DNA of 5,422 bases from positions 1 through 5,422 of the forward strand of contig JANXRU010000031.1 in assembly GCA_025356715.1 (NCBI GenBank). Reading direction: 5' to 3'. This stretch comes from Bacteroidota bacterium. Lineage in GTDB: Bacteria; Bacteroidota; Bacteroidia; B-17B0; B-17BO. The stretch's first letter is position 1, and every line of letters begins with the position of its first letter. Of the stretch, positions 1 through 5,422 are shown piece after piece. Position numbers and translations under genes: made by a program. The notes beneath the pieces were generated by a model. The model had not been told where the DNA came from. It made no database searches and saw only the letters and a program-made list of their open reading frames with translations.

Positions 1-1
1 T

Positions 2-1417
2 GTAACAACGGCAGGTTTATCGCAAACAGTATCAGGCGTAGGCGCTGGAAACTATGCAGTCACAATAACAGATAGTTATGGCTGTACTACATCAGCACCT
101 GTAATAGTAATTCCACCACCGTTCTTATCGTTAACATCATCCTTACCGCAAACGATTTGTTTTGGACAAACGGCGCAAATTTATGCGACAGCAGGAGGAG
201 GAACTGGCCCTTATACCTATACTTGGACACCAGCATCGGTAGGAACTGGAGCAGGGCCATTAACGGTAAGTCCAACCGTTAACACGGTTTATCAAGTAGC
301 GATGAGTGATTTTCATGGCTGTTCACCATCCCCAAACATTATTACTGTAAACGTAACCCCACCGTTAGCAATTAATGGATTTGCAGTAACGAAATGTGAA
401 GGAAAAACAGTAACGCTTAGTCCAACGATAACAAGCCCTGGCAGAGGTGCGCCATATAATTTTGCTTGGAGTAATGGGTTTACTCAAAATACGGTAAGTT
501 CAAGTAGTATAACTGTTACGGCTACACTTCCAAGCCCAAATCAATATACTGTATCTATTGATGATCAATGTACAATACCAACAGCGTCTGCGGTATTTAC
601 AGTGAATGTAAATCCATTGCCTGTAATTTCTTTTACTTCTAATATTCTGAATGGATGTGCTCCTTTAACAGTAATATTGACAGGAACATCAACAGGAGCT
701 AACGATGTATTTAGTTGGCAAGAAAGCGGACTAATTGGAAATCCTAAACCTATAACTTTTACGGAAAGCGGATTACACACAGTTATTCTAACGGTTACAA
801 ACCCTTTAACAGGATGTTCTGCAACAGAAACAAAAGTAGATTATATTGAGGTGTATCCTTTACCAGTTGCTTCATTTTATGCAAATCCTCCTAAAACTTC
901 AATATTAGACCCGAATATTGCCTTTGTTAATACAAGTCAAGGCGCAACGAGTTATATATGGGATTTTGGAGATTTTGTTGCTCCAGTTGGAACGAATCAA
1001 TCGACTTTAGTAAACCCAAATCATACTTATAGTTTAACAGGTATTTATAATGTGAATTTGGTAGCAACATCAATACATGGATGTAAAGATATTGCAACTA
1101 TCACTGTTGAAATTACTCCTGATTTTGCCTTATATATTCCTAATTGTTTTACACCAGATGGTAATGGAAAGAATGATATGTTCCAGCCAATGGGTGTAGG
1201 AATTAACGAAGACAATTACCGCATGGATGTTTTTGACCGTTGGGGAGAAGCTATTTTTACAAGTAACAACTTCCGTAAGGGATGGGATGGTACTGTAAAA
1301 GGAGGCACTAAAACGGCCGCTCAAGGAGTTTATGTGTATAAATTAACGGTATTCGATTTACAAGGAAACAAACATCCGTTTGTTGGCCATGTAACGGTAT
1401 TGAGAGAAAACGAATAA
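2..1417 (+). CDS. Repeat-rich surface protein with T9SS type B sorting domain, 3' part (5' truncated)
   Basis: The reading frame is open from base 2 to the TAA at 1415-1417, giving 471 visible residues, so the true start lies left of the window. The in-frame ATG at 302 sits inside a repeat module and is not a start. Visible modules: a SprB-like repeat remnant (residues about 1-40, with GNYAVTITDSYGC), two Ig-like modules (about 43-119 and 124-204, the first with ICFGQ and PYTYTWTP), two PKD-like modules (about 205-286 and 287-371, the second with WDFGD at 320-324) and a gliding-motility-associated C-terminal domain (about 374-471). That last domain shows FTPDGNGKND at 383-392, VFDRWGE at 410-416, GWDGT at 427-431 and QGVYVYKL. 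In this family the domain routes cargo through the outer-membrane type IX secretion system. A secreted adhesin or motility-surface role is inferred. The upstream catalytic or binding domains, if any, are not visible. The type B T9SS assignment is confident; the specific function is unknown. Confidence 0.93.
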   Translation, partial: VTTAGLSQTVSGVGAGNYAVTITDSYGCTTSAPVIVIPPPFLSLTSSLPQTICFGQTAQIYATAGGGTGPYTYTWTPASVGTGAGPLTVSPTVNTVYQVAMSDFHGCSPSPNIITVNVTPPLAINGFAVTKCEGKTVTLSPTITSPGRGAPYNFAWSNGFTQNTVSSSSITVTATLPSPNQYTVSIDDQCTIPTASAVFTVNVNPLPVISFTSNILNGCAPLTVILTGTSTGANDVFSWQESGLIGNPKPITFTESGLHTVILTVTNPLTGCSATETKVDYIEVYPLPVASFYANPPKTSILDPNIAFVNTSQGATSYIWDFGDFVAPVGTNQSTLVNPNHTYSLTGIYNVNLVATSIHGCKDIATITVEITPDFALYIPNCFTPDGNGKNDMFQPMGVGINEDNYRMDVFDRWGEAIFTSNNFRKGWDGTVKGGTKTAAQGVYVYKLTVFDLQGNKHPFVGHVTVLRENE

Positions 1418-1431
1418 AATAAATATTTTCT

Positions 1432-1465
1432 AAAAAAGCCTTGCTATATATAGCAAGACTTTTTT
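1432..1465 (+). terminator. Rho-independent terminator of the T9SS cargo gene
   Basis: A perfect 18-base palindrome lies at 1440-1457 (cttgctatatatagcaag), forming a 7-bp stem with a TATA loop. The stem extends outward through a c/a mismatch, a g-c pair and six A-T pairs (1432-1437 with 1460-1465). The T-run at 1460-1465 directly follows the core stem, as expected for an intrinsic terminator. It lies 14 bases after the stop codon and 36 bases before the purN ATG. The flanking A-run on the other side means it could in principle work in both directions, but no leftward gene ends here. Confidence 0.88.
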
Positions 1466-1489
1466 ATTTAAGCTTTATAATATTTAGTG

Positions 1490-1497
1490 TATTTTTG
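1490..1497 (+). promoter_or_regulatory. Candidate Bacteroidota -7 promoter element for purN
   Basis: TATTTTTG fits the TAnnTTTG -7 consensus known for the primary sigma factor of Bacteroidota. Only four bases separate it from the purN ATG at 1502, so transcription would start at or within a few bases of the ATG, giving a leaderless or nearly leaderless mRNA. No clear -33 TTG is visible at the usual distance upstream, where the terminator T-run lies, so the call rests on the -7 box and its position. The consensus is easy to match by chance in AT-rich DNA. Confidence 0.45.
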
Positions 1498-1501
1498 CGG
1501 T

Positions 1502-2077
1502 ATGATTAATGTCGCCATATTTGCCTCAGGAGAAGGAACAAACGCAGAGAATTTATTTAAGTATTTTAAAAATGATCATCGGGTAAAAATTAAATTAGTA
1601 GTTGTTAATAACGATACAGCTGGAGTTATTGCAAAGGCAGAAGCGCATAAAAAAACAGTACAACTAATAAGTAAAACATCGTTGAATGAGTATTCAAATC
1701 AAATAATTGAATTTTTAAAAGCAGAAAATATAAATTTAATTGTATTAGCAGGGTTTTTACTAAAGATACCTGAATCATTTGTAAAAGCGTTCCCAAATCA
1801 AATAATTAATATACACCCTTCTTTATTGCCAAAATATGGAGGAAAAGGAATGTATGGTATAAACGTTCATAATGCAGTAATTGAAAACAAGGAAACTGAA
1901 AGTGGGATAACTATACATTATGTAAATGAGGAATATGATAAAGGTGAATTTATTATGCAAGCAAAATGTAGTATTGATACAAATGATACAACTGAATCGC
2001 TTCAGAGAAAAATAAGAAACTTGGAATTAGAATATTTACCTAAAGCAATTGAGAAAATTATTTCTACCTCTATTTAA
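1502..2077 (+). CDS. purN: Phosphoribosylglycinamide formyltransferase (GAR transformylase)
   Basis: The 191-residue product matches the PurN family in length and motifs. PurN transfers a formyl group from 10-formyltetrahydrofolate to glycinamide ribonucleotide, the third step of de novo purine synthesis in the cytoplasm. The N-terminal phosphate-binding loop is ASGEGTNAEN (residues 8-17). The folate-site and catalytic region is VLAGFLLKIP followed by INIHPSLLPKYGGKGMYG, where N103 and H105 correspond to E. coli N106 and H108. D146 in EEYDKGEFI matches the catalytic aspartate D144. The KYGGKGMYG variant is typical of Bacteroidota PurN. The ATG at 1502 is chosen because MINVAIFASGEG aligns with the usual PurN N-terminus. 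A GTG at 1487 would add five residues with no family support and would overlap the candidate promoter. No Shine-Dalgarno sequence is seen. The gene stands alone here, behind a terminator and with no other pur gene beside it, and its end is 20 bases from the convergent LysM gene. Confidence is high. Confidence 0.96.
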   Translation: MINVAIFASGEGTNAENLFKYFKNDHRVKIKLVVVNNDTAGVIAKAEAHKKTVQLISKTSLNEYSNQIIEFLKAENINLIVLAGFLLKIPESFVKAFPNQIINIHPSLLPKYGGKGMYGINVHNAVIENKETESGITIHYVNEEYDKGEFIMQAKCSIDTNDTTESLQRKIRNLELEYLPKAIEKIISTSI

Positions 2078-2097
2078 TTATACTATTGAATAGAAAA

Positions 2098-3000
2098 TTA
2101 TTTTGTTTTTCGTTGGCGTAAAAACAAAATATCGCCAACTTTTAATTTATCATCAACTTTTAATTTGTTTTTTTTGCAAAGAATAGTCAATCTAATACCG
2201 TGTAATTGCGAAATAGCTTTAAGTGTTTCGTTTTTTTGAACAACATGATAAGGCTCTAGTGCTTTACGCCTTTTTCTCTGAATGTATATTTTTTCTCCAT
2301 ATTGAATTTTGTCGGTTTTTGAAATGTCATTAAACGCAAATAACTCATCTAGTTTTAGATTAAAATCACGTGCAATTTTATCATACGAATCACTCTCTTT
2401 TACAATAACGAATCTAACATGATTGAATCGGTAAACTTCTCTAATAGCCATTTCTGATTTAATACTAGGCGTAACCGGTAATACTTGTTTAGGCTTTAAT
2501 TCTACAGCATGTAAATCTTGTAAATTATAGCGTTCAATTAATTCGATTAAGCGTTCTGGGTACTTTGGATCTGTTGCATACCCAGCTTGCTTTAATCCAT
2601 AGCACCATGCTTTGTAATCTGTAATCGGTAATTCGAATAGAGGTGCGTACCAAGATCTTGAAAGCAAAAACAAACTATGATCACAATAGGATTCTAAATC
2701 TTCTTTATATTTTCGGAAGCATTCATTTTCTTCATCGTCGTTCATTAAATAGGTTTACCCAGTCCATTCTTTATGGCATTTTATCCCAAAATGGTTGTTG
2801 GCATCACGGCATAAGGGGCTGTTCCCATATCCGCTTTCTAACATGCCTTGTGCTAAGGTAATGCACGCAGGAACTTTATGTAAATACATTTCTTTAACAG
2901 CATCATCTTTATGAGCTGCAATGTATTCTTCTGGAGTAATCGTTTTTTGAGCAGATACAGAGGAAGTTAAAATAATAAAAATGACAAGTAGATGTTTCAT
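2098..3000 (-). pseudogene. Glucosaminidase (GH73-like) with two LysM repeats, interrupted by an in-frame TAA
   Basis: From ATG 3000-2998 to the stop at 2100-2098 there are 300 sense-length codons in one frame, with a TAA at codon 82. An intact product would be a secreted peptidoglycan hydrolase cutting glycan strands. Residues 1-17 form a signal peptide (MKHLLVIFII, then SSVSAQ). The GH73-like domain spans about 22-165: the probable catalytic glutamate is E55 in LAQGMLESGYGNS, followed by NNHFGIKCHKEWTG (ending at 81), the stop, then TYLMNDDEENECFRKY and WCYGLKQAGYATDPKYP. Two LysM repeats follow, at about 196-243 (FVIVKESDSYDKIA to YGEKIYIQ) and 250-296 (YHVVQKNETLKAISQLHG to VGDILFL), for binding cell-wall glycan. 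The stop splits the catalytic domain, so neither the 81-residue nor the 215-residue piece should fold as an active enzyme. Both sides of the stop are in one frame, so this is a substitution and not a frameshift. The gene overlaps the upstream AlkD-like gene by ATGA. A sequencing error or readthrough cannot be excluded. Confidence 0.88.
2755..2757 (-). other. Premature in-frame TAA in the glucosaminidase gene
   Basis: Read on the minus strand the codons are TGG ACT GGG TAA ACC TAT TTA ATG AAC GAC, that is W-T-G-stop-T-Y-L-M-N-D. Family members carry a continuous segment here. One base change from AAA, CAA or GAA would give this TAA, so the ancestral residue was plausibly Lys, Gln or Glu (inferred). 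An ATG lies four codons after the stop (2745-2743). Confidence 0.9.
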
Positions 3001-3749
3001 TTTTTACGTTTCAATTTTAAAATAGATTTTTGTTTATCATCCATTTTTTCAATACAAGTTGTAAATGCGGTAGAAGAAATTGATTTAATATTATTTTCTA
3101 TAAATATAAATGTTTCTTTTGGATAGGCGTTAAATGATTCTCTTAATGTCCAACCTACCGCTTTTTGCACATAATATTCTTTATCAAAAAGTAAATTTGA
3201 AATTAATTTTTCTGAAACTGAATAATTAATAGTTGTCTTTTTTGTACGTGTATAATAATACAATGACACTAGTGATTGCCTACGTTTCCATTGGTTTTTA
3301 GATGAGTTCCATTTTATTAATATTTGAAGCAATTCTTTTTGTGTGTTTTTATTTTCTAATGAACGAGTTAAATACTTTGATAGACCATCTGAATGCGCCC
3401 AATTATCGACTGTTTCAACCCATTTTGGCAATATTTTTAAAAGTAATTTTTCGGGTAAATATTTGTGATTTTTATCTAAAAAAATAAATGCTAAGTTTTT
3501 TGCCTCAAAAGATTTACTATGCTGATATAATTTATCAACGAATTCAAATTTTTTTTCTATTGAGTAATTTGAAAATTTTAATTGAGTCTTATATATATCG
3601 ACTTGAGTTTTCGATGTAAGCCCATGTACATGAAAATTTGTACCGATATACTTTTTTAATTTCTCAACTTTATCTATATCATAATTCAGAGATAGCTGTT
3701 TTAGCGTTTCTTCAACTTCTTTATTATATTTGTTTAAATCGAAATTCAT
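2997..3749 (-). CDS. DNA alkylation repair enzyme (AlkD-like HEAT-repeat glycosylase)
   Basis: The 250-residue, Lys-rich and mostly helical product resembles the AlkD family. These HEAT-like-repeat DNA glycosylases remove positively charged alkylated bases such as 3-methyl- and 7-methyl-purines. By motif alignment with Bacillus cereus AlkD, W117 and D121 in NWAHSDGLS correspond to W109 and D113 (same five-residue spacing), R157 in WKRRQSL to R148, and W200 in VQKAVGWTLRE to W187. The VQKAVGW-LRE block is the clearest family signature. The substrate range of this protein is inferred. There is no signal peptide, so it is expected in the cytoplasm. The ATG at 3749 gives the usual family length, and no upstream alternative is compelling. 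The stop overlaps the next gene's ATG by ATGA, suggesting cotranscription and translational coupling with the broken glucosaminidase gene. It is divergent from the prolyl oligopeptidase gene. The family assignment is confident; whether it is a true AlkD orthologue is less certain. Confidence 0.88.
   Translation of the reverse strand: MNFDLNKYNKEVEETLKQLSLNYDIDKVEKLKKYIGTNFHVHGLTSKTQVDIYKTQLKFSNYSIEKKFEFVDKLYQHSKSFEAKNLAFIFLDKNHKYLPEKLLLKILPKWVETVDNWAHSDGLSKYLTRSLENKNTQKELLQILIKWNSSKNQWKRRQSLVSLYYYTRTKKTTINYSVSEKLISNLLFDKEYYVQKAVGWTLRESFNAYPKETFIFIENNIKSISSTAFTTCIEKMDDKQKSILKLKRKK
3725..3732 (+). promoter_or_regulatory. Possible -7 element for the prolyl oligopeptidase gene
   Basis: TATATTTG matches TAnnTTTG and lies 38 bases before the ATG at 3771, inside the 5' end of the divergent AlkD-like gene. 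It would give a leader of roughly 30 bases. No -33 TTG is seen at the expected distance, so the call is weak. Confidence 0.3.
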
Positions 3750-3770
3750 TTAGTTATAAAATTACTCAGA

Positions 3771-5422
3771 ATGCGTGTTGTAAAGTCAACTTTATTTAAT
3801 GTTCTATTCACAAGTTTGTGTTTAAATATGTCATCCCAATTACATTACCCTGAAACAAAAGTAGTAAAGCAAACAGACAATTATCATGATACTAAAATCG
3901 AAGACCCATACCGATGGCTAGAAAACGATAATTCTGATGAAACTAAAGACTGGGTTGCGAAACAGAATAAAACAACTAATGACTATTTAGCTCAAATCCC
4001 TTTTAAGCATAAATTAAATGAAAGATTGACAGAACTTTGGAATTTTGATAAAATGAGCACCCCTTTTAAAAAAGGAAATCTGTTTTTTTCATTTAGAAAT
4101 GATGGGTTAAAAAATCAATCTGTATTTTGTTCTCAGAGTTCCCTCCAGGATGATTATAAAGTAGTCTTGGATCCAAATACGTTCTCAAAAGATGGAACAA
4201 CTTCATTGAACGATGTTTCTATCTCTAAAAATGGAATGTATTTAGCTTACGGAATATCAAAGGCAGGAAGTGATTGGGTTGAAATTCATATTAAAAATAT
4301 GGTTGATAATACTGATTTAGTTGATGTCATCAAATGGGTAAAATTTTCGAACACAGCATGGAAAGGAAATGGTTTTTATTACAGTCGATATGACGCGCCT
4401 TCAAACAATACTGCTTTTACTCAAAAAAACGAGTTTCATAAATTGTACTATCATGCGATAGGAAGCTCTCAATCTGACGATGTGTTGATTTATAGCGATG
4501 CCCAAAATCCAAATTGTAAATTTTCAGGTCAGGTTACACATGATGAAAATTATTTAATTATTTATGGGAGTGAAACAACGAGTGGAAATAGCTTAATAGT
4601 TAAAGATTTATCTAATTCAAAATCAAATTTTGTACCTATCATAACAAATTATGAAAACGATTATTCTGTTATTGACAATATAGGTAATCAATTATATATC
4701 TATACAAATTATAAAGCGCCTTTATATAAACTTGTTAAGATGAGTTTAAGTAGGCCTTCATTGGAAGAGTTTGATGATGTGCTTTCGCAAAAAGCAGATT
4801 TGTTAGAAGGAGTAACGATGTGTGGAAATAAATTAATTTCTAAATATTTGCGTCATGTTTCTTCTCAATTGTTTTTACATTCCATTACAGGTAAAATTGA
4901 AAAAGAAATAGTTTTACCAGGAATTTGTAAAGTTGGTAGTATTAGTTCGGACAGAGAAAATGATTTTGCGCTCTATTCAGTCGTTTCATATACTAGGCCA
5001 GAGGAAATATATTATTACGATTCAAAAGCGTTTTTAAGCAGACGTATCTTTAAGCCAAATTGTGTTTTTAATTCAGACGGTTATGAAACGAAACAGGTGT
5101 TTTATCCGAGCAAAGATGGAACAAAAATTTCGATGTTTATTACACATAAAAAAGGGTTAGTATTAAATGGAACAAATCCTTGTTTTGTATTTGGATATGG
5201 TGGATTTAATATTTCTTACACTCCCGAATTTAGAATAGATAGAGCTGTGTTTTTAGAGTCGGGTGGAATTTACTGTGTCCCAAATTTGCGCGGTGGTGGG
5301 GAGTATGGTGAAGAATGGCATTTGAATGGGACGAAATGTAAAAAGCAAAATGTATTTGATGATTTTATTTCAGCGTGTGATTATTTAGTAAAAGAAAAAT
5401 ATACCTCTCATGAAAAATTGGC
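3771..5422 (+). CDS. Prolyl oligopeptidase, family S9A (3' truncated by window edge)
   Basis: The frame is open from ATG 3771 to the right edge, showing 550 complete codons of an enzyme that is usually about 700 residues. S9A peptidases cut short peptides after proline. They pair an N-terminal seven-bladed beta-propeller with an alpha/beta-hydrolase domain. Residues 1-22 look like a signal peptide (MRVVKSTLFNVLF, then NMSSQ), suggesting periplasmic location. The cysteine at 17 lacks a proper lipobox. A later in-frame ATG at 3828 would remove the signal and is less likely. The S9A N-terminal signature EDPYRWLE is at 44-51. Propeller landmarks include TAWKGNGFYYSRYDAP near 195-210. The catalytic domain begins with GYGGF at 475-479 and NLRGGGEYGEEWH at 505-517. 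The window ends in YTSHEKLA, just where the family continues into the GGSNGG nucleophile motif, so the Ser-Asp-His triad is not visible. No frameshift or internal stop is seen. Confidence 0.94.
   Translation, partial: MRVVKSTLFNVLFTSLCLNMSSQLHYPETKVVKQTDNYHDTKIEDPYRWLENDNSDETKDWVAKQNKTTNDYLAQIPFKHKLNERLTELWNFDKMSTPFKKGNLFFSFRNDGLKNQSVFCSQSSLQDDYKVVLDPNTFSKDGTTSLNDVSISKNGMYLAYGISKAGSDWVEIHIKNMVDNTDLVDVIKWVKFSNTAWKGNGFYYSRYDAPSNNTAFTQKNEFHKLYYHAIGSSQSDDVLIYSDAQNPNCKFSGQVTHDENYLIIYGSETTSGNSLIVKDLSNSKSNFVPIITNYENDYSVIDNIGNQLYIYTNYKAPLYKLVKMSLSRPSLEEFDDVLSQKADLLEGVTMCGNKLISKYLRHVSSQLFLHSITGKIEKEIVLPGICKVGSISSDRENDFALYSVVSYTRPEEIYYYDSKAFLSRRIFKPNCVFNSDGYETKQVFYPSKDGTKISMFITHKKGLVLNGTNPCFVFGYGGFNISYTPEFRIDRAVFLESGGIYCVPNLRGGGEYGEEWHLNGTKCKKQNVFDDFISACDYLVKEKYTSHEKL
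3787..3813 (-). promoter_or_regulatory. Possible promoter for the AlkD-like/glucosaminidase pair
   Basis: On the minus strand a TTG (3813-3811) is followed after 16 bases by TAAAGTTG (3794-3787), one mismatch from TAnnTTTG. It lies about 40 bases upstream of the ATG at 3749 and inside the signal-peptide codons of the divergent peptidase gene. The spacer is slightly short and the box imperfect, so this is only a candidate. Confidence 0.2.

Noticed and set aside
302..304. ATG as start of a 371-residue protein
   Set aside because: The same frame is open back to base 2 and encodes SprB-like and Ig-like sequence upstream, so this Met is internal.
87..1324. Antisense frames at 87-275, 565-780 and 1130-1324
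   Set aside because: They lie wholly opposite the well-supported surface-protein frame and show no recognisable domain.
1440..1457. 18-base perfect palindrome as an operator site
   Set aside because: The flanking A and T runs and its position just after a stop codon fit an intrinsic terminator better.
1487..1501. GTG start giving a five-residue longer PurN
   Set aside because: The extra residues have no counterpart in PurN, and the codons overlap the candidate promoter box. The ATG at 1502 fits the family N-terminus.
2078..2097. Bidirectional terminator between purN and the leftward gene
   Set aside because: The only inverted repeat, CTATT-G-AATAG at 2083-2093, is short, AT-rich and would need a one-base loop. 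There is no good T-run right after it in either direction.
2643..2861. Plus-strand frame of 72 codons across the premature stop
   Set aside because: It is a shadow of the glucosaminidase gene on the opposite strand, with no domain or promoter support.
2755..3000. Separate 81-residue secreted small protein
   Set aside because: Its sequence is the N-terminal third of a glucosaminidase domain and the rest continues in the same frame after the TAA, so it is better explained as one interrupted gene.
3302..3487. Plus-strand frame of 61 codons with hydrophobic runs
   Set aside because: It lies entirely antisense to the AlkD-like gene. The hydrophobicity comes from complementing Lys/Asn-rich AT-rich codons.

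Overview
The window looks like an AT-rich chromosome segment from the phylum Bacteroidota, most likely Flavobacteriia or a close relative. Four things point there: a type IX secretion (gliding-motility type) C-terminal domain on a repeat-rich surface protein, a Bacteroidota-style PurN, a glucosaminidase-plus-LysM protein of the kind common in flavobacteria, and a TAnnTTTG-type promoter close to a start codon. I cannot name the genus from sequence alone.

Layout, left to right. (1) Bases 2-1417 (+) are the 3' end of a large secreted adhesin-like gene. The visible part holds a SprB-like repeat remnant, two Ig-like modules, two PKD-like modules and a type B T9SS sorting domain. It ends at a strong hairpin terminator (1432-1465). 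(2) Bases 1502-2077 (+) are purN, with a candidate promoter so close to the ATG that the mRNA may be leaderless. (3) Two leftward genes are convergent with purN. A DNA alkylation repair (AlkD-like) gene (3749-2997) is first, and its ATGA overlap leads into a glucosaminidase/LysM gene (3000-2098). That second gene is interrupted by one in-frame TAA in the middle of its catalytic domain. (4) Bases 3771-5422 (+) are the 5' part of an S9A prolyl oligopeptidase gene. It is divergent from the AlkD-like gene, with only 21 bases between the two ATGs, and it runs off the right edge just before the catalytic serine is expected.

The genes do not form one pathway. They are ordinary surface, purine-synthesis, DNA-repair, cell-wall and peptidase functions. 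I found no CRISPR array, insertion sequence, tRNA, rRNA or defence system, and no convincing undescribed system. The most notable feature is the single nonsense codon in an otherwise intact peptidoglycan hydrolase gene: recent pseudogenisation, a sequencing error, or (least likely) recoding. No stretch of 300 bases or more lacks a gene.
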